In this document: positions 1-6,938 of the stretch, one piece after another
How the letters are laid out: each line of letters begins with the position of its first letter
Numbering within the stretch: the stretch's first letter is position 1
Source: Acidobacteria bacterium AB60
GTDB taxonomy: Bacteria > Acidobacteriota > Terriglobia > Terriglobales > Acidobacteriaceae
Assembly (NCBI GenBank): GCA_008682415.1
Contig: VANK01000003.1
Location: forward strand, 1 to 64,000
Direction of reading: 5' to 3'
DNA: 64,000 nucleotides
The notes under the pieces: generated by a model
What the model was told of the DNA's origin: nothing
The model's database searches: none
Seen by the model: the letters and a program-made list of their open reading frames with translations, nothing else
Made by a program: the position numbers and the translations under genes

Positions 1-130
1 CCTCGACTCACAGCCGTCCATGGGGCATTCTTGTGATAGTCCATTCGGTCTCCTGAGTTTCTGATTGCTCGTCACAACCAGCTTCTCCGGTCCCAACCGA
101 ATGGACAACCTCTTGAAACATCACAGGTGC

Positions 131-159
131 CCCATGTCTCCCGTTGTTGGAGACATGGG
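131..159. repeat. Perfect 11-bp inverted repeat
   Basis: Arms CCCATGTCTCC (131-141) and GGAGACATGGG (149-159) are perfectly complementary around a 7-nt loop. It directly follows a GGTGCCCC-type motif, as does the next inverted repeat, so both look like members of one dispersed intergenic repeat family with variable palindromic inserts. There is no T-run, so it does not look like a simple terminator. Confidence 0.8.
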
Positions 160-176
160 AAGCACGAACCCAACCT

Positions 177-211
177 AGCCGTCTGCGTTCCCGCACGACC
201 GCGGGTGCCCC
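177..211. repeat. 35-nt dispersed repeat, copy A
   Basis: This stretch, starting AGCCGTCTGCGTTCCC and ending GCGGGTGCCCC, recurs at 381-415 with only a small rearrangement in the middle (CGCACGACC against ACGCGACC). Partial copies of the core TCCCGCACGA also occur at 275-284 and 302-311. It ends where the next inverted repeat begins. Confidence 0.8.
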
Positions 212-240
212 GTTCTAGGCGCGTCGTTGCGCCTAGGGCG
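211..240. repeat. 12-bp inverted repeat after GGGTGCCCC
   Basis: CTAGGCGC (215-222) pairs perfectly with GCGCCTAG (229-236) across a 6-nt loop. The stem extends outward to 211 and 240 with two G-T and two G-C pairs. It follows the GGGTGCCCC end of repeat copy A, so a repeat-plus-hairpin unit is likely. Confidence 0.75.
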
Positions 241-322
241 GGACAGTACGAACCTTCCCCAGAGCTATCTCAGTTCCCGCACGATTCGGGGTAACCATAT
301 CTCCCGCACGACCCTCACCCAG

Positions 323-350
323 CCCTTGGCCCTTGGTCCTTGGCCCTCGT
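323..350. repeat. Heptamer tandem repeat (CCCTTGG type)
   Basis: Four consecutive 7-nt units: CCCTTGG, CCCTTGG, TCCTTGG and the degenerate CCCTCGT. The 7-nt period is shared with three other tracts near the right end of the window, although the unit sequence differs. Confidence 0.75.
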
Positions 351-380
351 CTCTCGGCGGAATACCACTCACCCCACCCC

Positions 381-415
381 AGCCGTCTGCGTTCCCACGC
401 GACCGCGGGTGCCCC
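381..415. repeat. 35-nt dispersed repeat, copy B
   Basis: Second full copy of the 177-211 unit, same orientation, again ending in GCGGGTGCCCC. Differences are confined to positions about 397-401. No hairpin comparable to 211-240 follows this copy. Confidence 0.8.
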
Positions 416-818
416 ACGCCACCACACCCACGTGATCACCGACACAGAGGCGCGCGCCCGTTCCCGCTAGCCTTAACCTAGGTTCGTGTCTCTCCAGGCC
501 GATCATGGGAGGGGAATCCACACCATCCCGCGGATTCTGGAGGCAAACGGTCGTTTTACTACATATGAGGTTCGTAATTACCACGAAAATGCGGCGAATC
601 TCGTGTTTTGCACTGGATTCGGTTCAGTTCGGGGCGAATAGCGGGCGAAGCCGACCGTCTTGACGGAGACAGAGGAAAATACACCCCCTCGCCTATGTAG
701 TCTTCGCCTTATATTTGCCTATGTAGAAAACGAAGTCACGTATTATGTTCAGCTTGTAGCCGCAAGGATAAGAAGGAAAGGCGAAATATCACATTTCCGG
801 AGCTCCCGAGACCGAAAA

Positions 819-2342
819 CTACTCCCGAGTTACCACCCGCGCCACCACATCGTAGTCGTGCGCCTCGGTGATCTCCGCACGGTAGAACCGCCCCTTCTCC
901 AGCGCCTCCAGGGCGCCGAAGTCGTTGAGATAGAGCTTCCCGTCGATCTCCGGAGCGTGGAACTCGGTGCGCGCCTCCCACAGCAGGGGCGTCTCTTCGC
1001 TCTCTCCCTCGACCAGCACCGTAAGCTGGCGGCCCACCCACAACTGCTTGGCTTCTTTGGAGATACCCTGCTGCAGCTTCATCAGCCGCCGGCGCCGCGC
1101 CTCGATCGTCCGCTTCGGCACCTGCCCCTCCAGCGCATAGGCCGCCGAGCCCTCCTCGTGCGAGTAGGGAAACACGCCCAGCCAGTCGAATCGCGCCTCC
1201 TGGATAAAGTCCTCCAGCAGCGTCACATCCTCCGCCGTCTCGCCGGGGAAGCCGACGATGAATGAGGTGCGCAGCGCAATCCCCGGGACCGCGCTCCGGA
1301 CCTTTTCGAGCGTCTTCAGGAAGATCTCCGCGCCCGCGCCGCGCTTCATGGCCTTGAGGACCGCGGGCGAGGCGTGCTGCAGGGGTAAATCCAGGTATTT
1401 ACAGATGTTATCGTGCTTCGCGATGGTCTCGAGCAGGCGTCCGGTGACGCGGTTGGGGTACGCGTACAGGAACCGCAGCCAGCGCAGCCCCTCGATCCCG
1501 GCCAGAGCGTCCAGCAGCTGCGCCAGCCCGTCCTTCAGGCCCAGATCCTCGCCATAGCAGGTCGTGTCCTGCCCGATCAGGGTGATCTCCTCGACGCCCC
1601 GCGCCACCAGCTGCCGGGCCTCCGCGACCACCGACTCGAAGCGCCGCGACCGGAACTTCCCCCGCAGGTTGGGGATGACGCAGAACGTGCAGGGATGATC
1701 GCAGCCCTCGGCGATCTTGATGTAGGCCGAGGTCCGCCCCGTGGCGAGGAGGCGGGGCGTGGTCTCGTCATAAAGGTAGGTGGGCAGCAGATGCGCGGCG
1801 CCCTGCCACTCGTCGCGCTTGAAGCGGCCCTGCTGCTCGCGCAGGTCGCCTTCGGCGCGGAAGGCGGGCTCGTGCTTGTGCGTGCCGGAGAGCGACTCCT
1901 GGCCCGACCTTGTATCAGCTAAGGCATTACTGCTCAGGATGTTGAAGGGCGAGGGCGCGACCGGCTGCCGAGCTACTCCGGCGGCCTCCAGGATGGATTC
2001 GAGCTCGCCCGTGCCCACCACGGCGTCGACCTCGGGAATGTTCTTGCGGATCTCGTCCCGGTAGCGCTCCACCAGGCAGCCGGCGACGATGAGCTTGCTG
2101 GCGCGGCCCTCGGTCTTGTGGCGGGCCATCTCCAGGATGGTGTCCACCGACTCCTGCTTGGCCGAATCGATGAAGCTGCAGGTGTTGACCACGAGAATCT
2201 CGGCGTCCTCGGGACGGGCGGTCAGGCGCGCGCCGGCGCGGTCCAGCAGGCCCATCATCACTTCGGAGTCGACGAGGTTTTTGGGGCAGCCTAACGAAAT
2301 AAAGCCCACGGTGGGAGCCGTGGGTTGGGGAACTTTGCTCAC
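819..2342 (-). CDS. rimO: Ribosomal protein uS12 methylthiotransferase RimO
   Basis: Radical-SAM enzyme that methylthiolates the conserved aspartate of ribosomal protein S12 in the cytoplasm. The N-terminal UPF0004 domain has the cysteines of the auxiliary Fe-S cluster at C19, C55 and C89. The radical-SAM motif is C214-x3-C218-x2-C221, within AEGCDHPCTFC, and a TRAM-like domain ends the protein. At 507 residues it is longer than the usual 430-450; the excess is a polar stretch at about residues 127-187 between the two cluster domains. The start is a GTG with no Shine-Dalgarno sequence but with TAGAAT six bases upstream, so the mRNA may be leaderless. It has its own promoter candidate although the TPR gene lies just upstream on the same strand. 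Family assignment is firm. Confidence 0.96.
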   Translation of the reverse strand: MSKVPQPTAPTVGFISLGCPKNLVDSEVMMGLLDRAGARLTARPEDAEILVVNTCSFIDSAKQESVDTILEMARHKTEGRASKLIVAGCLVERYRDEIRKNIPEVDAVVGTGELESILEAAGVARQPVAPSPFNILSSNALADTRSGQESLSGTHKHEPAFRAEGDLREQQGRFKRDEWQGAAHLLPTYLYDETTPRLLATGRTSAYIKIAEGCDHPCTFCVIPNLRGKFRSRRFESVVAEARQLVARGVEEITLIGQDTTCYGEDLGLKDGLAQLLDALAGIEGLRWLRFLYAYPNRVTGRLLETIAKHDNICKYLDLPLQHASPAVLKAMKRGAGAEIFLKTLEKVRSAVPGIALRTSFIVGFPGETAEDVTLLEDFIQEARFDWLGVFPYSHEEGSAAYALEGQVPKRTIEARRRRLMKLQQGISKEAKQLWVGRQLTVLVEGESEETPLLWEARTEFHAPEIDGKLYLNDFGALEALEKGRFYRAEITEAHDYDVVARVVTRE

Positions 2343-2348
2343 ACTTTT

Positions 2349-2354
2349 ATTCTA
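2349..2354 (-). promoter_or_regulatory. -10 hexamer TAGAAT of rimO
   Basis: TAGAAT read on the minus strand ends 6 nt before the rimO GTG. No GGAG-type site fits between them. The same hexamer sits 6 nt before the SRP RNA 5' end, so the start of transcription should fall on or next to the start codon. No good -35 hexamer is seen. Confidence 0.6.
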
Positions 2355-2405
2355 TCCGCAGCCGAGTTTTGGACCAACGGCAGGCGGAGAAGGGGCCTAA
2401 GTGCT

Positions 2406-3311
2406 TTATTTCGCGGCCGGCTTGGGGGCAATTCCTGCAGCGGCGAGCATTCCTTTGGCGTCGGCGGCATACGGGCCGGTGGGCTCGAGCTGGAGGTACT
2501 TCTGCAGGGCATCGGCGCACCCCGGCGGCATAACCAGCTTCTGCGTCTTGGGGTCGATGGAGGATTGGGCAGCCAGTCCCTGTCCCTTGAAGAAGTAGAG
2601 CGAGCCGCGCGTCGGATCGGCGGCGATGGCCTTGTCGGCGGCCTCCACCTGTTCGGGGGCGTGTCCGGTCTGCAGGAAGACGATGGCCTCGTTGCGGTAG
2701 TAGAACCCGGCGGAGGCGGGATTGGCCGCGGCGGCCTTGTCAAAGGCCTCCTTGGCTTCGGGAATCTTGTTGAGCCGGACGTAGATCTCGCCAAGGCCGG
2801 AGTAGGCGCTGCCCTGCACCTCATGGGTATCGATTCCCTTGGAGGGGGCGGCGCTGGAGACGGCGACGTGGGCGACGGTGCCTTTTCCTTCCTGATAGAA
2901 GGCGGCGGGCGCCTGCTTGGGCGCCGAGGATTCGCCACCGGCGAGGGCCGAGTTGAAGCTGGCTTCGGCCTCCGGATACTTCTTCTGGCCGAGCTGCGCC
3001 TGCCCGAGTTCGAGCCACAGATAAGGCATGTGGGGGCGGAGGGCGGTGTCGTGCAGCATCAGCGTCTCGGCGTCTGCGTAGCGCTTCTCCTGGTTGGCGA
3101 CGCGGGCCTGGATCAGATCGGCATTGGCAGTGTCCACGCTCAGGGCGCTCCCCGGCGATTTGGGGCCGGGCTTCTGGTCAGCGAGCGCTCCCAGGGGAGG
3201 AAGCCCCGGGGCCGGCTTAGGGTCTTGCGAACCTCCGAGCGGCGGAAGCTGCGCGGTTGCGAGGGAGGACAGGCCGAGGGTAAGCAGGATTGCCAGAACG
3301 CGCGCAGCCAT
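2406..3311 (-). CDS. Exported tetratricopeptide-repeat protein
   Basis: A 301-residue protein with a Sec signal peptide (MAARVLAILLTLGLSSLATA, then Q), a proline-rich linker, and helical TPR-like repeats through the rest. Typical repeat pieces are LWLELGQAQLGQKKYPEAEA and YSGLGEIYVRLNKIPEAKEA. It should act in the periplasm as a protein-interaction scaffold; the partner is unknown. The ATG at 3311 is chosen over an upstream one because CTCGGAG lies 7 nt before it and the signal peptide starts there. It lies between a Tat-exported hydrolase (67 nt upstream, same strand) and rimO. No enzymatic domain is seen. Confidence 0.8.
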   Translation of the reverse strand: MAARVLAILLTLGLSSLATAQLPPLGGSQDPKPAPGLPPLGALADQKPGPKSPGSALSVDTANADLIQARVANQEKRYADAETLMLHDTALRPHMPYLWLELGQAQLGQKKYPEAEASFNSALAGGESSAPKQAPAAFYQEGKGTVAHVAVSSAAPSKGIDTHEVQGSAYSGLGEIYVRLNKIPEAKEAFDKAAAANPASAGFYYRNEAIVFLQTGHAPEQVEAADKAIAADPTRGSLYFFKGQGLAAQSSIDPKTQKLVMPPGCADALQKYLQLEPTGPYAADAKGMLAAAGIAPKPAAK

Positions 3312-3377
3312 GAATACACTCCGAGAATGCTGTTTGTGCGGCGGAGCCAGCATACTCCAGGCGGAGTGCGGAAGCCA

Positions 3378-4586
3378 TCAGGCGCGGTTGAGGTTGTTGT
3401 AGATGTCGCGGATGTTGCCGTTGATGTCGTTCTGCAGGGGCGAGTCGTCGGCGCTGGAGAAGCGGGGGTGGCCCTCGGACTGGATGCGGGTGAGGAAGGC
3501 GGCGTAGCCGTTGGACTGCAGGGAGCGGAGCGAGGCGACGGTGAAGCGCTTCTGCATCTCAGCGACGCTGAGGCCGTCGCGCTTGCCTTCTTCCACCTTG
3601 CCGGTGAGCTCCTCAATATAGTTGCGCTGGCAGGTCATGATGGTGCGATCGGGCTGCATGGGGCCGTGACCGCCGAGCACGTACTTGAAGTCGGCCTGCA
3701 TGACGTTATCGATGGTGGCGGGCCAGGCTTGCGGGAAGCCGTCGCCGAGGTTCGGGACCCAGCCATGGCTGGCGTCGCCCGTGGCGATGGCGCGCCGCTG
3801 CGGACAGTGGACGAAGACGTCGCCTTCCGTGTGCGCGCGCCCGTGGAACTGCAGGTGCAGGTCGAAGGCGGAGTCCTTGAGCTCGTAGGCGTCGTCGAAG
3901 GTGATGTCGGGCAGCTCGAGGGTGAAGTCTTTGAGCTCGGCCTCGTAGGCCTCCATCTGGCGGATCTGCTCGGCGCAGAACGCCTTCTCTGCGGCGGAGT
4001 TTGAGCTCGCGGCGCGCTTGCGCATGGCCTCGAGAGCCTGCGCGATGTCGTCGGCCGACTCGTGCATACGTTTGACGGACAGGCCGGACATCAGCCGTTT
4101 GGTGGCGTTGGTGGCGAGGATCTCGACCTTGGAGCCGGTCTGGCGGTAGGCGTGATTGCCCTGGGAGTGGTCCCAGTGGAAGTGCGTGTTGACGACGTAG
4201 CGGACAGGCTTGTCGGTGAGTTCGCGCTTGATCTGGGCGAGGAGCGACGCCGCGGCGGAGGGCTTGGAGTGGGCGTCGACCACGACCACGTCGTTAGAGC
4301 GGACGAAGACGGCGGCGTTGCAGTTGATGACGGCCTGGGCGCGGGCTTTGGCGAAGTAGACGCCGTCAGCCGCTTTCTCCAGGTCGAAGAGCTTGCTGTC
4401 AGTGGGCCCGGCGGAGCGGGCCCAGGCGGCGCGGTGCCAGGCAAGCTCCAGCACGGAGGCTCCGGCCAGCGTGCCGCCCATGAGCACGCGGAGAAAGTCG
4501 CGGCGCGAGGAATGGCCGGGCTCGACGTGATTGCGCACCGAAGCGTGCGAGTGGGCGTGGGTATGACGATGACCGCGCTGGCACAT
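3378..4586 (-). CDS. Tat-exported metallo-beta-lactamase-fold hydrolase
   Basis: A 402-residue protein. The metal site HFHWDH (H135, H137, D139, H140) lies in NTHFHWDHSQGN; later ligands are suggested by GDASHG and GGHGP. A twin-arginine motif SRRDFLR (R28, R29) followed by a hydrophobic stretch indicates Tat export of a folded metalloprotein. The segment before the Tat motif is unusually His-rich (HRHTHAHSH within the first 15 residues). The start at 4586 is supported by CCAGGAG about 7 nt upstream. The substrate is not predictable; the sequence resembles quinoprotein-relay or SoxH-like MBL proteins rather than true beta-lactamases. The next gene on the same strand is the exported TPR protein, so co-expression is possible. 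Confidence 0.85.
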   Translation of the reverse strand: MCQRGHRHTHAHSHASVRNHVEPGHSSRRDFLRVLMGGTLAGASVLELAWHRAAWARSAGPTDSKLFDLEKAADGVYFAKARAQAVINCNAAVFVRSNDVVVVDAHSKPSAAASLLAQIKRELTDKPVRYVVNTHFHWDHSQGNHAYRQTGSKVEILATNATKRLMSGLSVKRMHESADDIAQALEAMRKRAASSNSAAEKAFCAEQIRQMEAYEAELKDFTLELPDITFDDAYELKDSAFDLHLQFHGRAHTEGDVFVHCPQRRAIATGDASHGWVPNLGDGFPQAWPATIDNVMQADFKYVLGGHGPMQPDRTIMTCQRNYIEELTGKVEEGKRDGLSVAEMQKRFTVASLRSLQSNGYAAFLTRIQSEGHPRFSSADDSPLQNDINGNIRDIYNNLNRA

Positions 4587-4753
4587 GGTTTTCTCCTGGG
4601 GAAGCAGAAGCGGGCAGGACGATGCGCACCGAAAGGATTGCGCGCGCATGCGCCAAAGGCTACCACGGGCCGCACGCGCGGCAGGAGAAAATCGTTTGCG
4701 GTGAGACGGATGGCGCGCATCGGCGGGCGAAGATTTCTCCGCGTCTGCGGGTG

Positions 4754-4759
4754 CTAGAA
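4754..4759 (+). promoter_or_regulatory. -10 hexamer TAGAAT of the SRP RNA gene
   Basis: TAGAAT ends 6 nt before the predicted 5' end of the SRP RNA (4766). Because the RNA end is fixed by its terminal stem, this gives an internal calibration of -10 to start-site spacing for this genome. No clear -35 hexamer. Confidence 0.6.
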
Positions 4760-4765
4760 TCAATC

Positions 4766-4862
4766 AGTGCCGGGTCCTACGCGACGTAATCCCGCCAACC
4801 CCGCCAGGTCCGGAAGGAAGCAACGGTAACGGGCTAGTACGGGCGCAGTAGGTCACCCGGTA
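4766..4862 (+). ncRNA. ffs: SRP RNA, small bacterial (4.5S) type
   Basis: RNA component of the signal recognition particle that pairs with Ffh to target membrane proteins. The domain-IV hallmark GGTCCGGAAGGAAGCA is present at about 4806-4821. The ends pair: GTGCCGGGT (4766-4774) with ACCCGGTAC (4854-4862), one G-T pair. A run of six T (4863-4868) follows the terminal stem and serves as a terminator. Length about 97 nt fits the small bacterial class. FtsY, the SRP receptor, lies at the right end of the window. Confidence 0.95.
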
Positions 4863-5050
4863 CTTTTTTGGCCGTTAGGGGCGCATGGCACTCGTGAAGC
4901 TGACAGGGAATTGCGCATGATGGCACCGGCTGTGGCGAGGGACGCGTCGTACCCTGCCGCGCACAGCGCTACCCCCTTGAATCGACCTGCGCGGAGGCGG
5001 GTTTCTCCGCTTCCGTTTCGTCCTCTGTTTCGATACCCAGGAGAAAAGCC

Positions 5051-6067
5051 TTGAGTCTCACCGTTCGTCCCGTGGTGGGCCGGCGTGCGAAGATCACCGC
5101 GCTCGGAACCTATGTCCCACCCCAAGTATTGACCAACCAGGACCTGGAAAAGATGGTGGAGACCAACGACCAGTGGATCCTGGAGCGGACCGGTATCCGC
5201 GAGCGCCACATTCTGGCGCAGGGCAAGGGCACCAGCGACATGTGCGTGGAGGCGGCCAAGAAGTGCCTGGCCGCGCGCGGCATTGCGCCCACGGAGGTGG
5301 AGGTGATCATTGTGGGCACGGTGACGCCCGACATGATGTTTCCATCGACGGCGTGCCTGGTGCAGGACAAGATCGGCGCGACGGGCGCATGGGGCTTCGA
5401 TGTCTCGGCGGGGTGCTCGGGGTTTGTGTTCGCGCTGCAGGCGGGCGTGAAGCTGGTGGAGAGCGGCGCGCATAAAAAAGTGCTGGTGTGCGGGGCCGAC
5501 GCCAACACGCGCATGACCGACTACACCGATCGCGCGACGTGCGTGCTGTTTGGCGACGGCGGCGGCGCGGTGCTGATTGAGCCGGCGGAAGAGGGCGAGA
5601 TCGGCATGATCGACTTTGTGCACGAGATCGACGGTTCGGGCGGTGTGTCTTTGAACCTGCCCGCGGGGGGCAGCCTGAATCCGCCGACGCACGAGACGAT
5701 TGACAAGAAGATGCACTACATCCACCAGGATGGGCAGGCGGTATACAAGTTTGCTGTGCGCAAGATGGCGGAGGCGACGACGAAGCTGCTGGAACGCAAC
5801 GGCGTGGCGGGCTCGGACCTGGGCTGCTTTATTCCGCACCAGGCCAACAAGCGGATCATCACTTCGACGGCGGACCGGCTGGGCATGGACCCGGAGCGGG
5901 TGATCATCAACATCGACAAGTACGGCAACACTTCGGCCGGCACCATTCCGCTAGCCATGGAGACGGCGGTGGAGCAGGGCAAGCTGAAGAAGGGCGACCT
6001 GGTGCTGCTGGCGGCGGTGGGCGCGGGATTCACGGTGGGCACGGCACTGATGCGGTGGGAGATCTGA
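5051..6067 (+). CDS. fabH: 3-oxoacyl-ACP synthase III (KAS III)
   Basis: Condenses an acyl-CoA primer with malonyl-ACP to start fatty acid synthesis. The complete catalytic triad is visible: C122 in SAGCSGF, H263 in IPHQANKR and N293 in YGNTSAG. At 338 residues it has the family's usual length. The start is TTG, chosen because AGGAGA sits 7 nt upstream and no ATG or GTG fits. It follows the SRP RNA by about 190 nt and precedes a reductase gene by 155 nt. The family is certain; primer preference is not predictable. Confidence 0.96.
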   Translation: MSLTVRPVVGRRAKITALGTYVPPQVLTNQDLEKMVETNDQWILERTGIRERHILAQGKGTSDMCVEAAKKCLAARGIAPTEVEVIIVGTVTPDMMFPSTACLVQDKIGATGAWGFDVSAGCSGFVFALQAGVKLVESGAHKKVLVCGADANTRMTDYTDRATCVLFGDGGGAVLIEPAEEGEIGMIDFVHEIDGSGGVSLNLPAGGSLNPPTHETIDKKMHYIHQDGQAVYKFAVRKMAEATTKLLERNGVAGSDLGCFIPHQANKRIITSTADRLGMDPERVIINIDKYGNTSAGTIPLAMETAVEQGKLKKGDLVLLAAVGAGFTVGTALMRWEI

Positions 6068-6222
6068 ATCGCGCGGCGTTTGGGCCCGCTCACACCGGTT
6101 TTTGATTCTGCTGGAAAACTGGCGCCGCCTTGCTGCGCGGTGGAAGGCGCTTTCCTGATTGGGCATCGGGCAGGAGGCGCTCCTCATCTGGTTTGAAAGG
6201 TGAAGTGTCTCGGGAGCGGGCG

Positions 6223-6852
6223 ATGAAAGTTGCGTTCTACGGCGCGAATGGAAATATCGGACGACGGATCCTGGACGAACTCCTGAAGCGCGGTCACCTT
6301 GTTACGGCGGTGGTGCGAGACACGAGCAAGCTCGCGGCCCGGGATGGTCTGCGCGTGATTGCGGGAGACGTAAACGATGTACAGGGCATTACCGCCGCCA
6401 GCAAGGGCGCGGACGCACTGCTGAGCGCGTACGGTCCGGGGCACGAGCATCCGGAGAAGCTTGTACCCGTGATGCGCAACCTGCTGACGGGCGCGGAGCA
6501 GAGCGGTGTTCCCCGGTTTGTGTTTGTGGGCGGCGCGGGTTCGCTGGAGGTGGCGCCGGGCGTGACGCTGATCGACAGCGGCCATCTTCCGGAGGAGTGG
6601 AAGGGAATTGCCATTGCGCATCGGGATGCGCTGGAGCTGGCACGCGCGTCGGCGGTGAACTGGACCTGCCTGAGTCCCGCAGCGTTCATCGAGCCCGGCA
6701 AGAAGACAGGCAAGTTCCGCATCGGCGGCGACCGGCTGCTGACGGACGACCGGGGCGAGAGCCGGATTTCGATGGAGGACTTTGCTGCAGCGCTTGTGGA
6801 TGAGCTGGAAAATCCACAGCAGGAGCGCCGCCGTTTTACCGTGGCATACTAA
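6223..6852 (+). CDS. NAD(P)-binding (NmrA/SDR-like) family protein
   Basis: A 209-residue Rossmann-fold protein. The N-terminus MKVAFYGANGNIGRRIL contains the GxxGxxG dinucleotide-binding loop of atypical short-chain dehydrogenases, as in NmrA, YwnB or biliverdin-reductase-B-like proteins. FVGGAGSLEVAPG follows at about residue 100. The start at 6223 has GGGAGCGGG upstream, and the protein aligns with the fold from residue 1. It may be an NAD(P)H-dependent reductase or a redox-sensing binding protein; the substrate is unknown. It is a monocistronic-looking gene between fabH and a secreted phosphoesterase. Confidence 0.8.
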   Translation: MKVAFYGANGNIGRRILDELLKRGHLVTAVVRDTSKLAARDGLRVIAGDVNDVQGITAASKGADALLSAYGPGHEHPEKLVPVMRNLLTGAEQSGVPRFVFVGGAGSLEVAPGVTLIDSGHLPEEWKGIAIAHRDALELARASAVNWTCLSPAAFIEPGKKTGKFRIGGDRLLTDDRGESRISMEDFAAALVDELENPQQERRRFTVAY

Positions 6853-6938
6853 GCGGATTTGACGGCAGAGCAACATACCAGTCGCTCAATGGCATCGAAC
6901 AATACGGCTGAATGCTATCTGAGAGTTCCTGGTAACTT

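Larger units (their letters stand above)
1..818. other. Non-coding, repeat-rich stretch
   Basis: No convincing gene is seen before the rimO stop. The left part (about 1-480) is GC-rich and built from short repeats, inverted repeats and a heptamer tract, described separately. The right part (about 540-800) is clearly lower in GC and carries a 10-bp direct repeat, GCCTATGTAG, at 691-700 and 717-726. Short open frames here are rich in Arg, Pro and Gly, read through the repeats and have no ribosome binding site. Confidence 0.7.

Noticed and set aside
1-480. CRISPR array
   Set aside because: The repeats here are few, irregularly spaced, and differ in length; there are no uniform spacers or cas genes.
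2325-4004. Long plus-strand open frame of about 559 codons
   Set aside because: It lies antisense to rimO start, the TPR gene and the MBL gene, which have clear domains, signal peptides and ribosome sites. The protein is Gly/Val/Leu-rich and low in variety, typical of the antisense frame of GC-rich genes.
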